Of a stretch of DNA of 64,000 bases, positions 8,524-16,552 are shown piece after piece. The notes beneath the pieces are model-generated. The model made no database searches, was not told the origin of the DNA, and was given only the letters and a program-made list of their open reading frames with translations. Position 1 is the first letter of the stretch, and each line of letters begins with the position of its first letter. The stretch covers positions 90,830 to 154,829 of the forward strand of contig CAJULQ010000003.1 of assembly GCA_910587595.1 (NCBI GenBank), in the 5' to 3' direction. Source of the DNA: an uncultured Christensenellaceae bacterium (GTDB lineage Bacteria; Bacillota; Clostridia; Christensenellales; Pumilibacteraceae). A program made the translations under genes and the position numbers.

Positions 8524-9228
8524 ATGACAAACAAGGAACGTTGGCTTTCGAGCACCACATTGCTTATATCGTTGTTGCCGTTTATTTTGGTGGCGGGGTC
8601 TATGCAATTTTTGCCCGATTCCATACCCATTCCCGTTTTGCTGGGCGAAGAAAAAGAAGTGTTCATCAACAGATACCAGTATTTGTATTTGGGGCTTATG
8701 GGGTTTATTCCCACGGGGCTGGTTATTTTGGCGCGCATTTTGAAAGGTCGCCGTTTTGTGGAACGCAACTTTCGTTTTATGGTGATCGCCGCGCTGTGTT
8801 TGAGCGTAACGTTTTTAACGGTGATAGTGTACGGCATGATCCGCAACATCATCAAGTATAAAGTGGATCTATTGATGTCGTTTGAGTTTTTCTCCGCGTC
8901 GGTCATCGCGGTGTCCCTTTTAATGGGCGAGCTTTCCAATTTCTTGCCGTCGCTACGAAGAAACGAGGTGCTCGGGCTGAAAAACCGCTACACCTTGGGC
9001 GACAACCGCGTGTGGGTCAAAGTGCACTACGTGGCCGCCGACGTGTTTATGGGCACCATGTTCTCGTTTGCGTTGTTTTCTTCCGTGCTATCCATTTGGT
9101 TGGATTTTCGATACGGCTGGCTGCATCTCATATTTTGGACGCTCACCGTGTCGGGGCTTATTTTATGGGCGCGGCTGTACGCGCGCAAGCAATTCGAGCG
9201 TTTGCATAGAAAATCGGCCGACGCATAA
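8524..9228 (+). CDS. SdpI/DUF1648-like integral membrane protein
   Basis: A 234-residue protein with about six membrane helices. The segment GELSNFLPSLRRNEVLGLKNRYTLGDNRVWVKVHYVAADVF (about residues 138-178) matches the SdpI signature, normally 'GN..P.ikrN..iGIRtpwTL.....W.ktHr..G'. Several members of this family confer immunity to the Bacillus SdpC toxin, but most are uncharacterised. No SdpABC or SdpR genes are nearby, so no toxin partner is suggested. It starts at ATG 8524 after AGAGGA, under a consensus promoter. It is probably monocistronic, since a bidirectional terminator follows. Confidence 0.75.
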   Translation: MTNKERWLSSTTLLISLLPFILVAGSMQFLPDSIPIPVLLGEEKEVFINRYQYLYLGLMGFIPTGLVILARILKGRRFVERNFRFMVIAALCLSVTFLTVIVYGMIRNIIKYKVDLLMSFEFFSASVIAVSLLMGELSNFLPSLRRNEVLGLKNRYTLGDNRVWVKVHYVAADVFMGTMFSFALFSSVLSIWLDFRYGWLHLIFWTLTVSGLILWARLYARKQFERLHRKSADA

Positions 9229-9240
9229 AGACAAAAACAA

Positions 9241-9273
9241 AAACGCCCGCTTTTTTGTAAGCGGGCGTTTTTT
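9241..9273. terminator. Bidirectional rho-independent terminator
   Basis: A 12-bp stem, AAACGCCCGCTT (9241-9252) with AAGCGGGCGTTT (9259-9270), has a 6-nt loop. T-runs on the plus side and the complementary A-run upstream let it work in both directions. It sits between the convergent 3' ends at 9228 and 9288. Confidence 0.9.
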
Positions 9274-9287
9274 GTGCGCGTTTTGCG

Positions 9288-12200
9288 TTAGGCTTGCGCC
9301 GCGGATAGGAGCGAGGCAAACGAGCGATACAGCGCGGTGGCTACTTCTTGCGCGGCCGCAACGTTTTGCGCGGCGGCGGTTGCCGACGCATTGGCGCTCG
9401 CCGCGGCGGCAATCGGTTCTTTCTCTTTGCCGAACACTTTCAATAGGCCGTCGGCGCGGGTCGTGAGCTTGGGCGCCGCGTCCGATGCGTTGTCGGCGCT
9501 TGCCTTGAGCGCGGCGATCGCGCCCATAAAGCCGCTTGTTTCGTTGCCCAAGGCGTTTTGCACGCTTTGTATGTGGGCGGTTTGCACAACGGGGGAATGG
9601 GCGGCCGTATCGAACACCGTTTGCACGCTTTGCAACAGATCGCGCGCGGCGGCCGCCAGCAAAGCGGTTTGGTCGGCTTGCGCCGTTACCGCGTTGGCCG
9701 CAGCGGTCACTTCGCTGTAGCGCGAGTTTTTGTTCCAGCTTGTGTTGTTGCATTCGTTTATTGCATCGGTATACGCCGTTTGCATGTTTTGTTTGTTGTC
9801 TTGCGCGGCGGTATAGGTGTGCGGGGCAAACGTTTGCGCGGCTTGCGTAACCGCTTGCACGGCGGTCGTGTAGACGGCATACAGCGTTTGCGTGTTTTCT
9901 TGGGTGAGCGCATAAACATGGCATTGCGCGGCGTGGCGAACGAGTTGCGCGATTATTACGGCTTGCGCCGCGGCCGTATCGGCGTCGGTTTGCGCGTTTT
10001 GCAGTTGTTCGGCCGCCGTTTGCGTGGCAACGAAAGCAGTGTTTATGCCTATGTCGCCGATATACGTTGCCGTTTGCGCGGCGGTTACGGCGGCGGCTTG
10101 CGCGGCGGCGATCAGCGACGCGTCTTGCACGATCTCCACGGCGCGGCGGGCGCTTTCCGATGCCGTTTGCGCCGCTTGGGCGTAGTACAGCGCGCTTTCG
10201 AGCGCGCGACTTGCGTCGGCCGGCCGTTTGTTTCGGGCGTGTTCGTCGGCGGTGTTTACAGCAGTTTTGCCGAGCAGTGCGATGTTTTCGGCCGCGTCTA
10301 CGGCGACTTGCGCGGCCGTTACGGCGGCGGCTTGCGCGGTGTCGGCCACAATGGCGGCGTTTTGGGCGGCCTCGGCTATAAGCGTTTCGTTTTCGCTCAG
10401 CGCGGCCGCTTGCACGGCGGCGGTGTCGGTGATCTGCATGGCCGCCACGGCGGCAAGCGTATCGCCCGCATATTGCGCGGCCGCGATCCACACGGCGCTG
10501 TCTTGTTGCGCCTCTTTATGGGCGGCGTCCGTTTGCGCTTGGGCGATCTTTGCTTGGGCGATCGCGCTTTCGCACGCGCGGTTGGCCGCCGTGGTAACAA
10601 GCGCCGCCGTTGCTTTGCGGTCGGCGTGTATGTCGTTACGCACCGCTTGGATGTGTTCGCACAGCGCCTTGCCGCTGTCGCCCGCTTGCAAAGCGGCGGC
10701 GTATGCTTTGTCGAGCGCGTCGTCGCAAGCGTTTACCGCGTTGACGACGCACAGCGCCGCGTCGCCCGCGGCCGCATAGGCGCGCACGTCGGTGATCCCT
10801 TCGTGGTCGAGCGTTTTGTCGCGTTCGAGCGCCGCGTTGGCGTATTGCGCCGCAAGTTGCGCGGCCGCATAAGCGGACTGCGCTGCGTCGCAAGCCGATT
10901 GCGCCGCCGTCAGTCGGTCTGCGAGCGCCTCCGTTACGTCGCTTTCGGCATGTTCGAGCACGCGCGCGGTGTATTCCACATTGGCTTGCGCGCGGTCGTA
11001 GCCGAACGAGTCCTCGGGGATAGAGGCGAGCTTTTCCACGGCGGCGGCATACGCTTGTTGCGCTTTGTCGAGCGCCTTTTCGCACGCGGCCACCGTTTGG
11101 CTCGCTTTGCTTGCTTTTTGGGCGGCCGCTTTTGCGCGTTCCGTTTTTTGGGCGGTCTTGTGCGCCGACGTTTCGGCCGCTTCCACGGGGAAGATCTTGC
11201 CGAGCGAGCTTTCCAGATCGTCCATGCTATCGCTTAAACCCAGTTGCGCGAACTTTTGGCTTTGGCCGAAACGGACGGCGGTAAGCGGTTGCACGCGTTT
11301 GCCGTTTTCGTCGGTTACGGTGTTGTTGTTTGCGTCTACGCGCAAGTTGGAAAGCGTTGTGTTTTGCAACCGTACGGTGGCAATGCCCGCAAACGCGGTG
11401 TCGAGCGCAAGCGAACGAATATAGCCGTCGGCGGTGGTGGCAAGCGACACGTTAAGATCGCCCATATCGCTGTTGCCCGCCAATTTACGCAAGCTTACCG
11501 TTAAACCGTAGGTGTTGTTTGCATACGAATAGGCTTTTAAGATGTCGGCGGGGTTTTTGCTCGGCTGTTCGTCGCCGCCCTTTTTGATGGCGCTTTCGAT
11601 GGGATCGCGGATCATACTGCCCATGCGCAGCAGATAGAAGAGGTATTTGGCGGGGTCTGACAAGAACTCTTGGGGCGTGGCCGAAATATATTCGGTCTGT
11701 TTGTAGCTGCCTTCGCTCCAAGCGCCGCTGTTCCACACGTCCACGATAAAGTACAGCATGTCGTCGGCAAAGTAAATGTAACTGTCGGTGCGCGTAAGAC
11801 CCACGCTGACCACGGCCGAAACGAAAGGTACTTGCAGTTTGACCGCCGCCACGGTGGAGCCGTCGTCTTTTATGCGCACTTTGACGTTGAAAGGGATAAC
11901 GGGATCTTTGATGACGGGCAGTTCCATCTTGATCTCGCCGTTTATCTCGAAGTCGCGCAAGTCGGCCGTTTGGATCAAGCTTTTAAGCAGGCCGTCCGCA
12001 CTGCCGAAGTCCATGGCGCCTTGGGGCGCTTGCACGGGCTCGAACGGATCGAACGAGAACGCCGCCGTAAAGTTTACCGTATCGCCGCGCGCTTTTAGGT
12101 TGCTTATTTGTAAATTCGTGAGATCGCGGCCGTTGTGCGCTACGGTGATCGTGGCTTCCGTGCCTTTGTAGAGCGGATCGAATAGGCCGTTGTTTATGCG

Positions 12201-15200
12201 GATTTGCAACGCGCCGTCCGTTAAGCCGAGCGAAACGTTGCGCAACAACCCGTGCAACATATCGTCGCTGACAAGGCCGAGCATGCCCGATGCGCCGCCG
12301 CTTGCCACGTCCGACATGTCTTCGCCCGTGCCTAAGAGTTTACGTAGCGTTTCGCGCAAGTCCTCCAAGCCGGCAATGTTCATGGTTTGGAACACGTCCG
12401 TTTGGTAATGCTCGTAGCCCGCCTCTTGCAACAGGCTTTCCCATTCGGCGGGCAGTTGCACGTTAAGAATGTCGCACAGCGAGCCCGCTATGCCGAGCAC
12501 CGACGCATAGTCGATCTTGGCGTACAGCGAATTGTAGTTTACGTACGCCGTGAGCGCGTTTTTATCTACGCTCGCCGTTTGGTCGGTGTAGTCGGTGCCG
12601 TCTATGAGATACAGTTGCACCGTGTGGTCGCCCGCCCGTCCGCCGAGCGCAAATTCCACGTAAAGGTTCATAAAGCCTTGCGTGCGTTGCAATTGCAGCA
12701 CGCCTTGCTCGCCGTGTATGCCGCCGATGGCGGTAACGCCGCCGTTGCTTGCCGTCACGTTGCCGCCGAACGATACGGTGTAGTATTGTTGCCGCAAAAG
12801 ATCCACGGCGGGGCGAAGGTAACTTTGCAGCTCGGCAATGCGCACGCATTCGCTTTCCGACAGATCCACGGCCGAAAGCCCGTCGATGGGGGAGAGCGCG
12901 GCGGTAATACGGCTGTCGTAAACGTCCGCGCCGTAGTTAAAGTTCAACACGTCTATTGCGAGCGCGTCGCCGGTTGCCGTGATAGCGGCCGTGAGCGAAA
13001 ACTCGTTTACGTTCAGTCCCACCGTGAACCCGTTGCCGCACGGCGCAAAGGTCTTTACATAACCGAATAGGTCTTTAAGCGTTTGTCCGCCCAGCGCGCT
13101 TTGCAAAAGCGAAACGGTTTGCACGGTGCTTTCCGCATACGCGGCCACCGCCGCGGCCTCTTTGTCCGTGCCGCCCGCTTGTTTTATGAGCTGTTGCAAC
13201 TCGGCGATCAGCGCTTGCACTTCGTCGGCCGTGAAAGCGATTTTTATGTTGTTGATACGCGCGCAGTAGGCGTTCGTTTCGCCGTTGTACACAAACTGCA
13301 CCGTGTGGTCGTGCAACATAAGATCGGCTTGCGCGCGCAACACGGGCGTCAGTTGCAGTTCGATACGGCCGCGTACCGCGCCGGACAGCATGGACGTGTT
13401 GAGCATGCCGTCGGTTATTTCCAAACGTACGGCGGGGGCGGAAAGAAGTTTGCCGAGCGCGGGCGCAAATTCGCTTAGGTTCGCAAGGTCGAAGTAGGCG
13501 GCGTCGTCTACGTCTATGGCAAAGCTTACGTCGGGCGTGAGCGCGGCATTCATATCGAGCGACGCGTTGCCGAGCGCAATGCCGTCGGCCGCCAATGCCG
13601 TGATGTAGTCGTCGTTGGCCGTAAGCGAAACGCGGCCGCCCGCCACGGGCAAGGAGATCGTGCCGTTTTCTATGCGGATGCCCGCTACCGTTTGTTGCAG
13701 TTTGTCGAAATCTATGGAGGCCAACAGTGCGAGTATGTCCGTGTCGGATGCGTTGTCGCCGCTCGGCGGGGACAGCAGCGTCTGCAAGTTTTGCAACGCG
13801 GATATCGCTTGTTGCGCGCTTTCAGTGCCGAGATAGGCCGAAATGTTTTGCAAGAAAGTTGTCGCGTCGCCTAAAAGCGGCCGAAGATTTTCGATGAGCG
13901 CGGGCGCTTGAGATAGGCGCAGTTTTACGGCCAACGCCCCTACGTCGATATATACCGTGCCGTTTTGCCACACGGCGTTGATCGTTTGTCCCGAAACTTT
14001 GAGCGCGCACGCCACCGCCAAGCTTTGTCCGCCTTGGGGCATGCGCACGGTGATACCCGCCGTGAACGTTTCGCTTGCCGCGTTGCCCGCCGCATCGGGG
14101 GCGGTCACAACGCCGTCCGCCCGCACGTATATCGTTTGCGACGAAAAGGTGTTTATGAGCGGCGTGACAAAGGGTGCCAGCTCGCTCGGTGCGAACGGCA
14201 AGCTGTTTATCACGTCTTGCAGTTTGGCAAGGTAGGGCAACAGTTCGGCCGCGTCCGTGTAGTTGCCGCTCGGCACGGTCACGGGCGCGTTGTTGTCGTA
14301 GGATAGGGCAAGCGTTGCGTTTACCGTAACGCCCGCCAAAGAGAAGTTTTGCAAGGCGGCGCGGCTTAACCGTTCGTTGTGACAAAGTTGCAACGTGTAA
14401 GGCGTGTTTTGTTGCGGCGTTACGGTGAGCGACAACGTGTTGTCGGCGTAGTTTAGTTGCGAAAGCATGCTAAAAAGCGTGCTTATGCGCAGTTCGCCGG
14501 GCAACAGTTGGGGCAACACCGCTTGCAACACGGCCGAAAGATCGATGCCGCTTGCGTCGGCGGGCAACAGCGCGGCCGCCGCTTGCGTCAGCGTTTTCAA
14601 ATCGTTTTTGTGCGCGCGGATACCCGTATTGCCCAAACGGACAAACACCGTATCGTCTACATACGTGACCGAAAGCGTGCGTCCCGCGATTTCTAACGTG
14701 CCCGCGGCGTTTAGGCCTTTTGCCGTTTGCAGCATGTGTATGTCGGCGCGCACAACGGCGGGGCTGTCGCCCGTGCCGATCTCCAGCGTGCCCGCAATAT
14801 CCATGGCGGGCGCTTTCGCGGTGTTTTGCACCGCTTGCAACAGCGGGCGCAACGATACGTATTCGTTTTCGTGCAGCGGGGGCAAGGTCACTTGGTCGAT
14901 AATATCAATATCGGCCACGGCTTGCACGTTTCCGATTTCTATAGTGGCGTCTATGGTGTCCGCTTTAACGCCCTCGTCCGTTTTCTTAAGCCCCATGTTC
15001 ACGTCTAACTTCACGCCGAACAGCGTAAACGGCATGCGGATATACACGTGCGTGTCGGTGTGCGTCACGGTGTGCTCGGCAAACAGCATGGTGAGCAGTT
15101 CGTCGGCGCTCATGCCGAGATCGAGACCGCCGCCCGCCGCCGCTATGTCGGCGGAGGAAAGCGAGTATTTCTTTTCATTTAGGCGCACGAACAAGCCGTT

Positions 15201-16277
15201 GGGCGTATACGCCGCAAACACGTCGTCGCCCAACATAAAGCGGTAGTCTTGGCCTGCAATGTCGATCGATGCGCGCAAGGGCAGCGTTTCGCCGAGCACG
15301 TCGAACGTGGCCGTAAGGGCGAGGGGACGCTTGCCCGAAATGTAATCGCCGTACGCCTCGCTGAGATAGTCGGCGGGGCTTTTGTCGCCGCCTATTTCGC
15401 CCGTGTTGCCCGTGGGCACGTAGTCTATAAAGATCTGCGCGCTGTCGGGCATGGTCACGTTTTCGAACGTGTACGTTTCCACCAAGCGGCTGTCGCATTT
15501 GATGCCGCCCATCAGATCGATCTTGTAGGTGTCGTACGATTCCAACGTGCGGATATGCCAAGTGTCGTCTATGGTGAACACCAATCGGCACGTGTAGAAC
15601 TTGGGGAAAGCGGTCACGTTGGCAAAAGTCATCATTTCGTAACGCGCAAATTCCATGGCGCCCGCGGCGTCTAACACGAGCTCGTACGTGAAAGTGCCGT
15701 CGGCGTTTTCGGATATCTTGTTTCCTTCTTGGATATTTTTGGCTTGCACCGCGTATTTGGTGATCTCTTGCGGCACCACGCCGTACCGTTGCCGATAGGT
15801 GGCGGTGGTAAGCTCCACGATGTTATCCGACCACGATTTCACCGCGCTGCCCGACGCCGTGCCTTGGCGGAACAACAGCGCGCCCTCTTTGAAATAGCGT
15901 TGCTCGGCTACCGACGCGATGGCGGAAAGCGATACCGACTCGCTGAAAATGTGGTCGTTGTAGCGGATATGCTTGTTGAGAACGGTCTGCTTGTAAAAGC
16001 CCATGGCCGTAACCGTGCCTTCGGTCACGCTGGACACCGCGTCCGATTTGCGGTATACGTCGGCCGCAATGGCAAAGTTTTCGGCCGCCGTGTAGTCGGC
16101 GGGCGAGTTTTTACCGGCCACGGGCACGGCCGTATCGCAAATTTGTTGATAAATGTCGAACGCCGAAAAGCTCTGGTCGGCAAAGATGTTGTTGTTTGCC
16201 GTCAGAACATAAAATACGATAGATATGATGGGTATGAGCGCGAACAAAAGTTTGGTTCGTCTTAAGTGCCAACGCAT
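9288..16277 (-). CDS. Giant membrane-anchored exported protein: beta-rich repeat modules plus long alanine-rich helical tail
   Basis: I do not recognise this 2329-residue protein. Residues 1-30 (RRTKLLFALIPIISIVFYVLTA) form a signal peptide or signal anchor without a lipobox. Residues ~30-1690 contain repeated beta-strand-rich modules of a shape like 'L.vsG..i...y....vyv.lg...i', for example near LEIAGRTLSVTYVDDTVFV, LKVSGQTINAVWQNGTVYI and LMLHDHTVQFVYNGETNAY. They loosely recall LolA/LppX-type lipoprotein-binding sheets. From about residue 1690 to the end it is an alanine/glutamine-rich, glycine-poor stretch (AAQKASKASQTVAACEKALDKAQQAYAAA...) predicted as one very long helix or coiled coil. 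No LPXTG, SLH, LysM or C-terminal membrane anchor was seen. It is monocistronic with its own promoter and terminator. A surface fibre or wall-spanning structural role is inference. Confidence 0.8.
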   Translation of the reverse strand: MRWHLRRTKLLFALIPIISIVFYVLTANNNIFADQSFSAFDIYQQICDTAVPVAGKNSPADYTAAENFAIAADVYRKSDAVSSVTEGTVTAMGFYKQTVLNKHIRYNDHIFSESVSLSAIASVAEQRYFKEGALLFRQGTASGSAVKSWSDNIVELTTATYRQRYGVVPQEITKYAVQAKNIQEGNKISENADGTFTYELVLDAAGAMEFARYEMMTFANVTAFPKFYTCRLVFTIDDTWHIRTLESYDTYKIDLMGGIKCDSRLVETYTFENVTMPDSAQIFIDYVPTGNTGEIGGDKSPADYLSEAYGDYISGKRPLALTATFDVLGETLPLRASIDIAGQDYRFMLGDDVFAAYTPNGLFVRLNEKKYSLSSADIAAAGGGLDLGMSADELLTMLFAEHTVTHTDTHVYIRMPFTLFGVKLDVNMGLKKTDEGVKADTIDATIEIGNVQAVADIDIIDQVTLPPLHENEYVSLRPLLQAVQNTAKAPAMDIAGTLEIGTGDSPAVVRADIHMLQTAKGLNAAGTLEIAGRTLSVTYVDDTVFVRLGNTGIRAHKNDLKTLTQAAAALLPADASGIDLSAVLQAVLPQLLPGELRISTLFSMLSQLNYADNTLSLTVTPQQNTPYTLQLCHNERLSRAALQNFSLAGVTVNATLALSYDNNAPVTVPSGNYTDAAELLPYLAKLQDVINSLPFAPSELAPFVTPLINTFSSQTIYVRADGVVTAPDAAGNAASETFTAGITVRMPQGGQSLAVACALKVSGQTINAVWQNGTVYIDVGALAVKLRLSQAPALIENLRPLLGDATTFLQNISAYLGTESAQQAISALQNLQTLLSPPSGDNASDTDILALLASIDFDKLQQTVAGIRIENGTISLPVAGGRVSLTANDDYITALAADGIALGNASLDMNAALTPDVSFAIDVDDAAYFDLANLSEFAPALGKLLSAPAVRLEITDGMLNTSMLSGAVRGRIELQLTPVLRAQADLMLHDHTVQFVYNGETNAYCARINNIKIAFTADEVQALIAELQQLIKQAGGTDKEAAAVAAYAESTVQTVSLLQSALGGQTLKDLFGYVKTFAPCGNGFTVGLNVNEFSLTAAITATGDALAIDVLNFNYGADVYDSRITAALSPIDGLSAVDLSESECVRIAELQSYLRPAVDLLRQQYYTVSFGGNVTASNGGVTAIGGIHGEQGVLQLQRTQGFMNLYVEFALGGRAGDHTVQLYLIDGTDYTDQTASVDKNALTAYVNYNSLYAKIDYASVLGIAGSLCDILNVQLPAEWESLLQEAGYEHYQTDVFQTMNIAGLEDLRETLRKLLGTGEDMSDVASGGASGMLGLVSDDMLHGLLRNVSLGLTDGALQIRINNGLFDPLYKGTEATITVAHNGRDLTNLQISNLKARGDTVNFTAAFSFDPFEPVQAPQGAMDFGSADGLLKSLIQTADLRDFEINGEIKMELPVIKDPVIPFNVKVRIKDDGSTVAAVKLQVPFVSAVVSVGLTRTDSYIYFADDMLYFIVDVWNSGAWSEGSYKQTEYISATPQEFLSDPAKYLFYLLRMGSMIRDPIESAIKKGGDEQPSKNPADILKAYSYANNTYGLTVSLRKLAGNSDMGDLNVSLATTADGYIRSLALDTAFAGIATVRLQNTTLSNLRVDANNNTVTDENGKRVQPLTAVRFGQSQKFAQLGLSDSMDDLESSLGKIFPVEAAETSAHKTAQKTERAKAAAQKASKASQTVAACEKALDKAQQAYAAAVEKLASIPEDSFGYDRAQANVEYTARVLEHAESDVTEALADRLTAAQSACDAAQSAYAAAQLAAQYANAALERDKTLDHEGITDVRAYAAAGDAALCVVNAVNACDDALDKAYAAALQAGDSGKALCEHIQAVRNDIHADRKATAALVTTAANRACESAIAQAKIAQAQTDAAHKEAQQDSAVWIAAAQYAGDTLAAVAAMQITDTAAVQAAALSENETLIAEAAQNAAIVADTAQAAAVTAAQVAVDAAENIALLGKTAVNTADEHARNKRPADASRALESALYYAQAAQTASESARRAVEIVQDASLIAAAQAAAVTAAQTATYIGDIGINTAFVATQTAAEQLQNAQTDADTAAAQAVIIAQLVRHAAQCHVYALTQENTQTLYAVYTTAVQAVTQAAQTFAPHTYTAAQDNKQNMQTAYTDAINECNNTSWNKNSRYSEVTAAANAVTAQADQTALLAAAARDLLQSVQTVFDTAAHSPVVQTAHIQSVQNALGNETSGFMGAIAALKASADNASDAAPKLTTRADGLLKVFGKEKEPIAAAASANASATAAAQNVAAAQEVATALYRSFASLLSAAQA

Positions 16278-16552
16278 GGTTTTTTATTCTCCGTTATGAC
16301 AGCCGCCGCTTAGGGCGGGAATACTGCATGTGTGTTATATACTTTATATATATAATTATACCGCATTGCAAACGGCATGTAAAGTTTTTTTGAAAATTTT
16401 CGCGTTTGCGCTCGCTTTTTGCGGTCGATTATTGCACATTTTTGCTATTTTCGTAAAATCAAAATAAAAGCAAACGTGAATTCGCCTTAGCGTATATTTT
16501 TGATCGCGCGGCGCACTTGACAGTATCGACGCGCTTGTGGTATTATGTTACA
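16278..16552. promoter_or_regulatory. Divergent intergenic region between the giant surface protein and the P-type ATPase
   Basis: The region holds both promoters. For the minus-strand giant gene, CTTACA (16383-16378), a 17-bp spacer and TATAAT (16360-16355) give a leader of about 70 nt ending in CGGAGAATAAAAAACC. For the plus-strand ATPase, TTGACA (16517-16522), an 18-bp spacer and TATTAT (16541-16546) lie just before the ATG. The middle is AT-rich. I saw no RNA gene or clear operator. Confidence 0.65.

Noticed and set aside
9012..9466. Small open frames in the SdpI-like gene and terminator region
   Set aside because: They are frame shadows of the SdpI-like gene and cross the bidirectional terminator.
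9558..11237. Open frame of 559 codons on the plus strand inside the giant gene
   Set aside because: It is an antisense shadow of the alanine-rich region, arginine/glycine-rich and without start signals.
16517..16552. Upstream in-frame start for the P-type ATPase
   Set aside because: The codon at 16517 is the TTG of the -35 box TTGACA, so it cannot lie in the transcript.
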